From the NCBI GenBank assembly GCA_903892415.1, contig CAITIQ010000057.1, positions 18,757-82,756 of the forward strand: a DNA stretch of 64,000 bases. The letters run 5' to 3'. The translations under genes and the position numbers were made by a program. The DNA is from an uncultured delta proteobacterium (GTDB taxonomy: Bacteria; Myxococcota_A; Polyangia; Polyangiales; Polyangiaceae). Under the pieces are notes generated by a model that saw only the letters and a program-made list of their open reading frames with translations, had not been told where the DNA came from and made no database searches. Of the stretch, positions 7,878 to 16,875 are shown in pieces (position 1 is the first letter of the stretch; each line of letters starts with the position of its first letter).

Positions 7878-10481
7878 ATGGAACTCTTTGCTGTTGGTGC
7901 CGAGAGCGACCGTCGCAGCGCCGAGACGAGCTTGCGTGAAGGCAAACCGCTGGACGCCCGCGAGCACGCTCACAAGCTACTTGCCCGAGCCCCCAAGTCC
8001 CCTCTCGGGCTTGCGCTGCTGGCCGATGCGGCCGAGGCGATGTGGCTCGATGAAGAAGCCGAGTTAGCGCTGCGTGAACTCTCGACGCTGTTGCCCTGGC
8101 GCGCCGACATTTGGCTGCGGCTCGGCCGGGTGCTGGCGTCTACCAACCCGACCGAGTCAGCTGCCGCCCTCGAACGCGCCGCAGGCTCAGTGGAGGATCC
8201 AGATTCGCGTCGCGCCGCGGCTTTCGAACTCTGTGATCGGGCGTTGGCTGAGGCCGAGCCAGCGCGCGCGCTGGCCTGGCTCGAGCGCGTAGCCGTTCGC
8301 CTCGAGACAAAAGATGAAGCGTTGCTAATTCGCAGGGCGGAATGTCTATTCGCCTTGGGACAAGCCGAAACGGCCGCCAAGCTGGTTGAAAACCTTGGCA
8401 CTGAACTTGGCGCCTTGAGTCGAACTCCCGAGCAAGAGGCGGAACGTCTTTGTGGAAGGCGGGTCTACCTCTTTGCACGGCTGCTCTGGGCGCTGTCCGA
8501 CATGCGCGATCCTCTCAAGCGCGCGCAGGCCGTCATGCAGGCGAAACGCGCCTATATTCTGGAGGTCCCGGGTGCGAGTGACTTGCTCGCTACCATCATC
8601 GCCTCGAGCAAGGACGCGAGCGAGTTGCGAGCCTTCTCCGAGTTGCTGACCGTCAGTGGGGAGCGCGAGCGTTTTGAGGTGTCGATCGCGCTGGCCGAAG
8701 GGCGGGCCGGGGACGTGCGTGAAGCGCTGCTGACGCGAACGCGCGCCGGGGATGCGGCAGCCCTGACGGCGCTGCTGGGTCTAGCGATTCAGCTGCGCGA
8801 CCGAGAGGCGCTCGCGGCGTGCGTAGCAGCCGGAGGACCTGCCGCGCGCCTGCCCGCTGCACCGCTGTTTGCGGCGCTCGACGCGATCGCCGAAGGCGAG
8901 GTCGAGAGGGCGGTAAACCTGCTGGCTGTGGTCAGCTCGGATGCGGAGCTGGGCGGCTGGGCCGAGGAGCTGCTCATGAAGGCGTTCTCCCTTTGGACGC
9001 AAGGCGACGATCCAGCTTGGTCGCGCATGGCCGCGTGGCTCTTGGAGGAAGCTCGCCAAACTGGGGATCTCGACGCTCAGCGTGCGCTCGACGCACTTCA
9101 GCTCGATAACGGCAAGCCGCTCTTGGTCGCTGTCCTGGGCGAATTCAACGCCGGGAAAAGCACTTTCATCAACGCGTTCGTTGGGGCGGACGTTGCGCCC
9201 ACCGGGATCCTTCCGACGACCGCGACGGTTCATCGCTTGGCGTTCGCGCCGGACCCCTTCGCCCGCATTCTGATTCGAAAAGCCCCCGACCGCACGATCC
9301 CTCACGAACGCCTTCGCGAGACGCTGCGCGCGCTCGAACAAGAGCATGCATTGATCGACGGCGTGCAGATCTATGCGCCGATCGAACGACTCAAATGGAC
9401 CGAGATCCTCGACACCCCTGGCTTCAACAGCTCGAACGAGGAACACGACGCCAGCGCACGACGGGCACTGCGCGAGGCCCACGCGGTGATCTGGCTCGCG
9501 GATGCGACCAGTCCATTGAAGGCCACCGAGGCCGCTGTGCTCGATGAGGTGCGCCAAGCAGGGTTGCCGGTGCTGCTGCTGGTGAACAAGATTGATCGGC
9601 TGCCCGCGGGGAGCTTGGATACGGTGCTCGATCACTTGAAGGAAGCGAGTCGACTTGGCGGAGCCGAAGGTTCGCGCTTGCGCTTATTGTCCGGCCCGCA
9701 TCCGTTCTCTGCACGGCAGGCGCTGCGAGGGCGTCTTGGCAACGCCGAGGACCTCGCCGCCTCCCGTTGGAGTGAGGTGGAAGAAGCGATAACGCGGGAG
9801 CTGATCGACTCGGGAGACGACCTGCGCGAAGCTGCGCATCGCAGGCGCTTGTCCAAGCTGATCGAAGTCATGGCGGTCCGCGCCGAGACCGAGGAAAGCA
9901 AGCTGCTCGCCGAACGCGCCAGCACCATCGAGCGCGCTCGGCGCTTGCGTAGCATCTCGTCGGAGTGCGAGCTCCATCGCCAGAACCTCGCAGAGGAACT
10001 TCGGCGTGGAGTCGCGAGCGAATGGCAGCTCTTTGCGGAGGACTGCAAGCCGCTGGGCGCACTCTCAAAAGATGCCGCCGACGAATTCGCCGTTCGCTCC
10101 TATCTAGCGGAGCGTTTGACCCTTCATCTTGCCGGCCCGGCGATCCGCTGGTTGACCCAGCGTTTCGACTCCGGAGACGCGCCAGCGGCGCTACCGCTGG
10201 CGCGGGCGTCGCTTACCGGCGTGGCGCTCGCCTCTCCGTTGGCACCGCTTGGCGCGAGTGAAGCTGACGCCGAGCGTCTGCTTGCCTGCGTCGTCCGAAG
10301 TTTTTCTACGGCGCTCGATCTGTTGGGCCAGGAGCTACTGGCAAAAGGGGATCCCTGGAGGAGGTCCCGGCGGCTCCGCGCCTTCGGGCTGGCCGTCAGC
10401 GCTGGTGAGCGCGCCAGTGCAAAAGAGATGAAGGCCGACGCCAACACCAACGCCAACCCCGGCGCTCAGCAGCAGCAGTAG
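7878..10481 (+). CDS. TPR-containing dynamin-family GTPase
   Basis: From ATG 7878 the product is 867 residues (GTG 7836 is an alternative start). Residues 1-400 are alpha-helical with TPR-like units. The GTPase domain follows, with P-loop GEFNAGKST at about 421-429, a switch threonine in ILPTTATVH, G3 DTPG at 512-515 and G4 NKID at 570-573. The C-terminal part is helical and charged, as expected for the stalk of bacterial dynamin-like proteins, which remodel or tether membranes. There is no clear transmembrane segment. The last 147 bp overlap the convergent kinase gene, so the Gln-rich tail and the kinase tail share DNA. The function of the TPR-GTPase pairing is unknown. Confidence 0.85.
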   Translation: MELFAVGAESDRRSAETSLREGKPLDAREHAHKLLARAPKSPLGLALLADAAEAMWLDEEAELALRELSTLLPWRADIWLRLGRVLASTNPTESAAALERAAGSVEDPDSRRAAAFELCDRALAEAEPARALAWLERVAVRLETKDEALLIRRAECLFALGQAETAAKLVENLGTELGALSRTPEQEAERLCGRRVYLFARLLWALSDMRDPLKRAQAVMQAKRAYILEVPGASDLLATIIASSKDASELRAFSELLTVSGERERFEVSIALAEGRAGDVREALLTRTRAGDAAALTALLGLAIQLRDREALAACVAAGGPAARLPAAPLFAALDAIAEGEVERAVNLLAVVSSDAELGGWAEELLMKAFSLWTQGDDPAWSRMAAWLLEEARQTGDLDAQRALDALQLDNGKPLLVAVLGEFNAGKSTFINAFVGADVAPTGILPTTATVHRLAFAPDPFARILIRKAPDRTIPHERLRETLRALEQEHALIDGVQIYAPIERLKWTEILDTPGFNSSNEEHDASARRALREAHAVIWLADATSPLKATEAAVLDEVRQAGLPVLLLVNKIDRLPAGSLDTVLDHLKEASRLGGAEGSRLRLLSGPHPFSARQALRGRLGNAEDLAASRWSEVEEAITRELIDSGDDLREAAHRRRLSKLIEVMAVRAETEESKLLAERASTIERARRLRSISSECELHRQNLAEELRRGVASEWQLFAEDCKPLGALSKDAADEFAVRSYLAERLTLHLAGPAIRWLTQRFDSGDAPAALPLARASLTGVALASPLAPLGASEADAERLLACVVRSFSTALDLLGQELLAKGDPWRRSRRLRAFGLAVSAGERASAKEMKADANTNANPGAQQQQ

Positions 10482-11771
10482 CAACCCCAACAGCCCAAAC
10501 GCCCGTTTCCCCGTTGCGGCGGACGCCGGCGAAGCCTTGGTCGCCGCAGCTTGCGGGTTTGCGCCTACGGGTCCCGGTAGCGACCCTGGCCGCTGCGCGA
10601 TGTTCGGCTGCGCTAGCGCGGTACCATCAACGTTGGCGCTTGGCACGCCTTGCTGCGGCGTCGGGAATGACGGTGCGCCATCCCACGGATTGGATACGGC
10701 TCGCTGTCCCGAGGCGGCGGTACCGTCCAACTCCATCAGCGTTCCGAGCTGCCCTCGCGTCGGTGGAGCTGCAACGGGCACAGCAGCGTTCGGAATGAAT
10801 GGCCCGGAAACACCCGAATACAGCGGGGTAGTCTGGCCGACGCCGCGAGCGGGCGGTGGATTGGCTTTGCCACGCTCCCAGAGGACGAGGACGTCAATCA
10901 GCGCCGCAGCAGACTGCGGGCGGTCTTCCGGCTGTTTAGAAAGCAGACGAAGGATGATCTGCTCCAGCAGCGGGTCAACCGTGGGCAGGAAGTGGCTCGG
11001 TGGTTTCGGCGCCTCGAAGGCGTGACGGCCAGCAACTTCCAACGGGCTTTCACCGTCAAAGGGCAATACGCCGGTCACCATCTGATAGAGCAGAATGCCG
11101 CAGGTGTAGAGATCGCTGCGACCGTCGAGCGCGTGACCGCGCACTTGCTCGGGCGACATGTATTGGGGCGTACCAACCACGACTCCGAACTGAGTGATCG
11201 CAGGAGCGGGATCACTGTCGGTCGGCGAGGCGCGCAGTTTGGGCATCGGAGCGACGAGCTTGGCGATGCCGAAATCGAGCACCTTTACGAGGTCTAGGCC
11301 CGTTTGTGGATCGTGCTGAATCATCACGTTCTCAGGCTTGAGATCGCGATGGATGACACCAAGTTCGTGAGCGACTCTGAGCGTGGCAGCAACGCACTGC
11401 AGAATCTTCACCGCGCGAACTTCACCTAGCCTTCGCTCGAGCTTGAGCGTCTCGCGCAGATCTTTGCCGGGGCAAAGCTCCATGATGATGAAGTGGATTC
11501 CGTTCTCTTCGCCAACAGCTTGAATTGCGACGCTGTTGGGATGCTTCACCATCGATGCGGCCTGCGCCTCGCGCTTGAAGCGGGCGGAGAAGGTGCGGTC
11601 GTTGGCCAAGTGCGGGTGCATGACCTTGACCGCGATGCGCACGCCGCCTGCCTCGAGGTCTTGCCCGGCAAACACACTGGCCATCGCGCCTTCGCCAATG
11701 TGGTCGGTAATTTTGTACCGCCCGGCCAAGACGAGGCCGAGGAGCGGCGGGGAAGGTCCCATCGAGAACAA
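10335..11771 (-). CDS. Hanks-type Ser/Thr protein kinase, one C-terminal TM
   Basis: This 478-residue kinase has a glycine-rich loop IGEGAMASVF (25-34), catalytic Lys49 in AVKV, HRDLKPEN (141-148) and DFG (166-168), followed by the MSPEQ activation-loop end, so it should be active. A Pro/Ala-rich linker leads to a transmembrane segment near residues 426-450 and a short outer tail. Residues 431-478 are encoded in DNA that also encodes, on the other strand, the end of the dynamin-like GTPase. It follows the HerA-like ATPase gene on the same strand by 26 bp. A later in-frame start at 11762 is possible. Confidence 0.92.
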   Translation of the reverse strand: MFSMGPSPPLLGLVLAGRYKITDHIGEGAMASVFAGQDLEAGGVRIAVKVMHPHLANDRTFSARFKREAQAASMVKHPNSVAIQAVGEENGIHFIIMELCPGKDLRETLKLERRLGEVRAVKILQCVAATLRVAHELGVIHRDLKPENVMIQHDPQTGLDLVKVLDFGIAKLVAPMPKLRASPTDSDPAPAITQFGVVVGTPQYMSPEQVRGHALDGRSDLYTCGILLYQMVTGVLPFDGESPLEVAGRHAFEAPKPPSHFLPTVDPLLEQIILRLLSKQPEDRPQSAAALIDVLVLWERGKANPPPARGVGQTTPLYSGVSGPFIPNAAVPVAAPPTRGQLGTLMELDGTAASGQRAVSNPWDGAPSFPTPQQGVPSANVDGTALAQPNIAQRPGSLPGPVGANPQAAATKASPASAATGKRAFGLLGLLLLLLSAGVGVGVGVGLHLFCTGALTSADGQPEGAEPPGPPPGIPFCQ

Positions 11772-11797
11772 GGTTAACGGATCTTTGCGCCGCTGGC

Positions 11798-14242
11798 CTA
11801 TTCAACCGCCGCCGGGCGCCACAAGATCCCGACCGAGAGGACCTCGGCGTCGCCTTTTTTCGCGAGAACACGCTCTGCCTCAATCTGGAACGCGACGCGG
11901 TCGACCTCCCGGGCTGCCGCTGCCAGCTCGGTGTCCCGTTCTGCCACGGCGGCCCGCAGCTCGACGTCCGCTTTGACGAAGGCCTCATGCGCCTTCTGCA
12001 TCGAGCCGGCGGCTTTGTCGCGTCCGCGGCTCACCCGGTTCCCAGCCTGTCGACCAAGCGCCAGCCCAACCAACGCGGCGCCCAGGTCGCTGGGCGCAGC
12101 TTGCAGCGATGCCTGGGCGTTCTGCGCGGCCAGCTGTGCGGCGTGATACTTGGCCTCGAGCTTGGCGATCTTCGGCGCGTAGTCCGCCTGGATCTGACGC
12201 TGGGACTCTGCCAGCCGACGGAGGCTCTCGCTTCTGCAACGCTCGCGGAAGGCCTCAGCCGACTCACCATCTGCGCGACAGAGCGCGAGTTCACGGTGGA
12301 ACTCGACATCAAAGGTGCCTTGAGCCACGGCGTGATCCCGCAGCGACTTCTCTATCGCTTCACGACCCTTCTTGGTTCCGAGCAGCGACGGCAACTCGCT
12401 GAACGAAGCGGCTGGACCAACGGAGGTCACGAATTGGTCCGGAGCGACAAACTGCGCCCGCCCCAGTTCCGGCCGTCCGCTCGCGTCGAACGACGCCAAC
12501 AACGTCGCTTTGCGTTCACTAGCAAAACCGAGCTTGGCGCTGCGAACGCGCAACACGATGGTCGCAAACAACCACGGCTTGAGCTGCGCGTTTGCCCCCG
12601 TCTCAAAAAACGTGTGCCAGCCCTCCGCCAACACTGGGGCCACAGTCGCGCTCAACGCAGCGGCAGCAGCTGGCGCCGCCGTCACCACCGTCACCACCGC
12701 TGGAATTGCGGCCTTCCCGGCGCTCGATGCTGGTTCCACCGCGGCCTTCGCGCCGATGGTCGCAGCGCTAGCCGAAGCCAGCGCAGTCGAAGCAGGCTCC
12801 GCTTCGACAGGGCGGTCGGCGAGGGCCTTCCAAACCGCAGCCAACTCCCGGCGGGTCACCGGTCCGCGTAGCCAACTCATCGCGCAGCGCGAGCGCACAA
12901 GACCGCAGGCGGGCTTCGCATGAACGTCCCGCACGAAGAAGGTTCGCGGCGGCAAGTTTCGAAGTAGGTTCTCTACCTCACCCGGCTCGAGCCCGGAAAG
13001 TCCGCCGTCGGCGCCGCGGAGCCCCTCCACGACTCGCTCGCGATCGGCGTCGGTTTGAAGCCGGCCGATGATCCAGGCGCCAGCGTTGGAGAGCGCCTTG
13101 TAATCGACATCCATCGGGTTCTGCGTTGCCACGATGGTGCCCACACCGAACGCACGCGCCTGTTTGAGCAGCGCCAAGAGCGGACGCTTCGTTGGTGGGT
13201 TGTGCGGATGAGGCGGCAAGAAGCCGAAGATCTCGTCGAACACCAAGAGCGCGCGCAGCGAACTGCTGCCCGAAAGGCCGCGGACGTACGACAACATTTG
13301 GTCGAGCAGCAGCCCAAGGACGAGCAGTCGTTCTTCGTCCTCCAGGTGCGCGACGCTGACGATCACAGCGGGCGTCTTGCCGTCTTCACGCGTAGCGAGC
13401 CAAGAGCCCACGTCGAGCGGCGCACCCTTCTGCCAGGAGGCCAGCCTCGGTGAGGCCAAGAGCGTGTTGAGCCCCTGCGCAAGAACCTGGCGGTCCTTCG
13501 GCGGAAAAAAGTCGTCGAATGCCATCGCACCAATCTGTGCGATCGGAGGGTTGAGCAAGTCCGACAACAAGACAGCCAACGGCGCCGGCTCGCCGCGCTC
13601 GATCCGCCGCACCGCTAGCGCCGAGAGCACCACATGTTCACGACCGCGCGGCTCACCATCGAAGCCGGCCAAGCGCAACACCAGCGAAATGCCGGCGGCC
13701 AGCTCATCGTGCGCAGCCTCATCGTCGATTCCCCACAGCGCCGAACGATGAGAGAGCGACGAGAGCACGTTGAGCGGCTCGCCGATCGAAGCGCCAGGCG
13801 TTACCACACGCAGGTGCACCGACTCGCGCAGGGCGCGCACGTTCTCCGCCGTCAATTGCGCAGACGCCAAGCCAGAACGCCATTGCTCAGCGATTTGCGT
13901 TGCCATCGCCTCACGGGTTTGCCCCGAGCGGCGAGCAGCCTCTTCATCGACCCACGGCTGATAGGAGCTAGCGGCGAGCTCCGGAAACAGGAACAAGAGG
14001 TTTGGCAGGTCCCCCTTGATGTCGATCAACACGGTGGGAACCTTCGAGCGCAGGGCCTCCTCGACTAGGACCATCAGCAGGCCGGTTTTGCCGCTCCCGG
14101 TCATACCCAAGATCACTCCGTGTGTGACCAGGTGGTGCGCTGGCAGCGCAAAACCTGGAGAAGCGGTCGCTGTGGCAGCCGTTCGTTGGGCTGCTTCCTC
14201 CACGCTGACGCGCGTTCCGAGGACGAAGTCACGAGTTTCCAT
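11798..14242 (-). CDS. HerA/DUF853-type P-loop ATPase
   Basis: I choose ATG 14242 (814 residues) because the longer frame would overlap the divergent DUF5939 gene. The N-terminus has Walker A GMTGSGKTG at about 46-54, followed by TVLIDIKGDLPNLL. A Walker B-like LLVFDEIFGFLPP and the sensor region TIVATQNPMDVDYK lie in the middle, the pattern of the HerA/FtsK/VirB4-like DUF853 family. Residues from about 470 onward hold an Ala-rich linker, a beta-rich part and a long coiled-coil-like C-terminus. DUF853-family relatives are DNA-translocating or otherwise uncharacterised ATPases. No nuclease such as NurA is adjacent. The kinase gene follows after 26 bp. Confidence 0.75.
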   Translation of the reverse strand: METRDFVLGTRVSVEEAAQRTAATATASPGFALPAHHLVTHGVILGMTGSGKTGLLMVLVEEALRSKVPTVLIDIKGDLPNLLFLFPELAASSYQPWVDEEAARRSGQTREAMATQIAEQWRSGLASAQLTAENVRALRESVHLRVVTPGASIGEPLNVLSSLSHRSALWGIDDEAAHDELAAGISLVLRLAGFDGEPRGREHVVLSALAVRRIERGEPAPLAVLLSDLLNPPIAQIGAMAFDDFFPPKDRQVLAQGLNTLLASPRLASWQKGAPLDVGSWLATREDGKTPAVIVSVAHLEDEERLLVLGLLLDQMLSYVRGLSGSSSLRALLVFDEIFGFLPPHPHNPPTKRPLLALLKQARAFGVGTIVATQNPMDVDYKALSNAGAWIIGRLQTDADRERVVEGLRGADGGLSGLEPGEVENLLRNLPPRTFFVRDVHAKPACGLVRSRCAMSWLRGPVTRRELAAVWKALADRPVEAEPASTALASASAATIGAKAAVEPASSAGKAAIPAVVTVVTAAPAAAAALSATVAPVLAEGWHTFFETGANAQLKPWLFATIVLRVRSAKLGFASERKATLLASFDASGRPELGRAQFVAPDQFVTSVGPAASFSELPSLLGTKKGREAIEKSLRDHAVAQGTFDVEFHRELALCRADGESAEAFRERCRSESLRRLAESQRQIQADYAPKIAKLEAKYHAAQLAAQNAQASLQAAPSDLGAALVGLALGRQAGNRVSRGRDKAAGSMQKAHEAFVKADVELRAAVAERDTELAAAAREVDRVAFQIEAERVLAKKGDAEVLSVGILWRPAAVE

Positions 14243-14294
14243 GCGGTTGCATTTGCCAAGGCAGCGGAAGGAGCGCAACGTTGTCGTCGCCAGC

Positions 14295-15983
14295 ATGACC
14301 GAACCCATCCGATTCACCTTCCATCTCGAGACCCTCGCGACGCCGGACCGCGCTTTTCGCGCGATGAGCGACACCGATTCGTTCAATTCACTGGCCAAAG
14401 CGGGCTTGAGCTTTCAAACGGTGAACGGGCCGGAGGGCCCTCGCGTCCTTGGGTCGGTGGGCAAACTGGGGCTCACCATTCGTTGGGAAGAGAAGCCGTT
14501 CACCTTTCGTGCTCCGCACTGGTTCCGCATTCAACGGGACTTCGAGAGTGGACCGGCTAGCCGAATGACGGCGCGCGCCCAGTTCGAAGCGCTGCCCAAC
14601 GGAGGTACGGCCATCCGCTACCAGCTCGAGGTCCAGCCGAAGAACGGCTTGTTCCGTCCGGTGCTCAACTTCGATTTGAAGCGCTCGGTCGAGCCCCACT
14701 TGCGCACTGCGCTAGCTGCGATGGTGACTTTTCTGAACGAGCAAGCCTCCGACGAGCTCGCTGAACCGGTCGACGCGCGGCTGCTGAACCCTCCGCCATC
14801 CTTGAACGCGACTCAGGCGCGCGTGCTCGAAAGCCGAGCCCAAAGGCTTGCTCCAACCGCTTTGCGCGAGCGGTTGCTGGCCTTCATTCGCGCAGCGCCG
14901 CTGCGAGACCAGTACGCCATGTCGGCGCTGGCGTTGGCACAGGCTTGGGCAGCACCGCTTTCCGACGTAGCAGGGCTGTTCGTAGCGGCGGTGCAGGTGG
15001 GCCTGCTGGGCGTTCGAGTAGATTTGTTGTGTCCAGCCTGTTTGGTACCGAAAGCCAGCTTTAGCGATGGCCAGGCTCCGCTCACGACCCACTGCGATAC
15101 CTGCAACATCAAGCTCGATGCGACCTTCGCCGAGTCGCTGGCGATCCACTTCTTCCCTGCCCCGGATGTGCGCGACTTGCGACCAAAGATCGAGTGCTTC
15201 GGTAGCCCAGCCCGAACGCCGCATGTCGTCGCGCAAGACTTGGTCGAGCCCGGGGGGCAGTCCGAGCTCGCGGTACCACTGACGCCGGGCACCTATCAAC
15301 TGCGCACCATTCCCGCCCTCGGACCGCCCGCGCTGCTCGGAGTACGCGAGCTGGATACCTTGATGAAGACTGAGTTTCGCTTGGGCAACGCGATTCACCC
15401 GCAGTTGGCCAAGGTTCACCCATCGCTCGCCTCGCTGTTGTTCCACAACGACACCAAGGCGCCTGTCACCGCCATCCTCGAGCGAGTGATTCCGCCGCGC
15501 AAAGTGATGTCGCTCGGTCGCATGATCGTGGATTTCCCGGAGCTGGCTGAGTTGGTTCCCTTCTCTGGGTTCCTGTCGTCGCTCAACGTGTTCGAGGGAG
15601 CTGCTTTGTGTCTTCGCTGTAAGAGCGATCATGAGGTGCCCGCGTTACGTGCCAAGCTCGCGCAGGCCCGTCTCGTGCACATCTCGGGCTGCCACGTGAT
15701 CGGTGTGTACGCCACGGCCGACGCCTGTATGACCGACCTCGCTGCAGGAAGTCCGCATTGGACGATGGCTGGACTAGCTTGGGGCCAGGTGCTGGAGGGA
15801 GTGATCGGGAAGTTGCAGGTGCCAGCAGGTCCGGCCGTGGACCAGTCGTTCGCTGCGATGAACAGCTCAGTGCCCGGAGACGCGTCCCTTGCGGCCGCTC
15901 ACGCTCCGTGGTTCCAGGCCGCGCCGAGCGGGTTCTCGCGCGTGGCAGCGGGCGACCTGGTGCACTTCTCCCCTCTCGGCTGA
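14295..15983 (+). CDS. DUF5939 protein with cyclase-like degenerate C-terminus
   Basis: Reading from ATG 14295 gives 562 residues. Residues 1-150 resemble a SRPBCC/START-type domain. Residues about 190-350 match the DUF5939 region found ahead of class III adenylate/guanylate cyclases in myxobacteria: leucine-rich helices, GLLGVRVDLLCPAC and HCDTCN as a four-cysteine zinc-like site, then a beta sandwich. The C-terminal part (about 390-500) follows the cyclase order but lacks its catalytic Asp pairs, with MIVDFPELAELV where a cyclase has FTDLxGSTxLY. It is therefore probably a non-catalytic sensor or partner. It is divergent from the ATPase gene across 52 bp. Confidence 0.6.
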   Translation: MTEPIRFTFHLETLATPDRAFRAMSDTDSFNSLAKAGLSFQTVNGPEGPRVLGSVGKLGLTIRWEEKPFTFRAPHWFRIQRDFESGPASRMTARAQFEALPNGGTAIRYQLEVQPKNGLFRPVLNFDLKRSVEPHLRTALAAMVTFLNEQASDELAEPVDARLLNPPPSLNATQARVLESRAQRLAPTALRERLLAFIRAAPLRDQYAMSALALAQAWAAPLSDVAGLFVAAVQVGLLGVRVDLLCPACLVPKASFSDGQAPLTTHCDTCNIKLDATFAESLAIHFFPAPDVRDLRPKIECFGSPARTPHVVAQDLVEPGGQSELAVPLTPGTYQLRTIPALGPPALLGVRELDTLMKTEFRLGNAIHPQLAKVHPSLASLLFHNDTKAPVTAILERVIPPRKVMSLGRMIVDFPELAELVPFSGFLSSLNVFEGAALCLRCKSDHEVPALRAKLAQARLVHISGCHVIGVYATADACMTDLAAGSPHWTMAGLAWGQVLEGVIGKLQVPAGPAVDQSFAAMNSSVPGDASLAAAHAPWFQAAPSGFSRVAAGDLVHFSPLG

Positions 15984-16018
15984 CGCTCGCAGCGATTCAA
16001 GCTCGCGATGACTTCGCG

Positions 16019-16044
16019 GCGGGCAAGCGGGCAGGCTTGCCCGC
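16019..16044. terminator. 10-bp perfect hairpin between two plus-strand genes
   Basis: The arms GCGGGCAAGC (16019-16028) and GCTTGCCCGC (16035-16044) pair perfectly around a six-base loop. The hairpin lies 36 bp after the DUF5939 stop and 19 bp before the hydroxylase start. There is no T-tract, so it could be a factor-assisted terminator or another RNA structure. Confidence 0.4.
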
Positions 16045-16062
16045 TCGGGTCCTGGCCACTAC

Positions 16063-16875
16063 ATGCCTGCGATGCCCAGCTGGCTGCCCCAAGACTTTGC
16101 CTCGCTACTACTTCTGCTCTTGGCGGCCTTGTGCTCCCTGACGACGCTAAGCGTCGCTTGGGGCTACCTCGCGGAACGTGCGTTCCCCAAACGCAGGGTG
16201 TTCGCCGTTCCGCTCGCAGCGGGCCAGCTGACCCATGAGCTCAAAGGCAACGTCGTCTTCGTCGCGTTGAGCGCGCTCTCTTTCGCCCTGGCTCTACGCT
16301 ATGGCTTGATCAAGTTCGCCGCGCCGAAAACGGTAGCCAGCATCGTCACGTTCTTCACGCTGATGATCGCGTTTCAAATCTTCTACTACGGGCTGCATCG
16401 GGCCATGCACCACCCCAAGCTGATTTGGATGCATCGTTGGCATCACCGTTCCCAGGTAACCACCCCGCTGTCGGGGCAATCGGTGAGCGTGTTTGAGGCT
16501 CTTGGGTGGATGCTCGGCTACGTTGGTTTGCCTGCGTTGCTATCGCGCTTCATGCCTGTCACCTTCTGGGGCTACTTCGGATACATCGCGTTCAACATCG
16601 TTGGCAACATCGTGGGTCACGCGAACGTCGAGCCCAACTCGCCCGCAGCAGGTTCGCGCTTTGCCACGCTGTTTGCGAATCCGCTCGTCTATCACGCCTT
16701 GCACCACGCACGCTGGACTGGCCACTATGCGTTCCAGACGGCCATGATGGACCGGATCTTAGGGACAGAATTCGCTGATTGGCCTGTCCTTTTCGAGCGC
16801 ATCCTCGGAGGAAAGCCGCTCGCGTCACTCAAGGAACGGGGGGACGGAGAGGCGCCGAGCGCGCCTAACGCTTGA
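16063..16875 (+). CDS. Sterol desaturase/fatty acid hydroxylase family protein
   Basis: This 270-residue integral membrane protein has the histidine clusters of the di-iron fatty acid hydroxylase superfamily: HRAMHH (112-117), HRWHH (124-128), GHAN near 186 and HALHH (211-215). Four to five hydrophobic helices surround them. The family hydroxylates or desaturates lipids with O2 at a diiron site facing the cytoplasm. The substrate is unknown; sterol, hopanoid and fatty-acid substrates are all possible. Its last 11 bp overlap the convergent TPR gene. Confidence 0.88.
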   Translation: MPAMPSWLPQDFASLLLLLLAALCSLTTLSVAWGYLAERAFPKRRVFAVPLAAGQLTHELKGNVVFVALSALSFALALRYGLIKFAAPKTVASIVTFFTLMIAFQIFYYGLHRAMHHPKLIWMHRWHHRSQVTTPLSGQSVSVFEALGWMLGYVGLPALLSRFMPVTFWGYFGYIAFNIVGNIVGHANVEPNSPAAGSRFATLFANPLVYHALHHARWTGHYAFQTAMMDRILGTEFADWPVLFERILGGKPLASLKERGDGEAPSAPNA

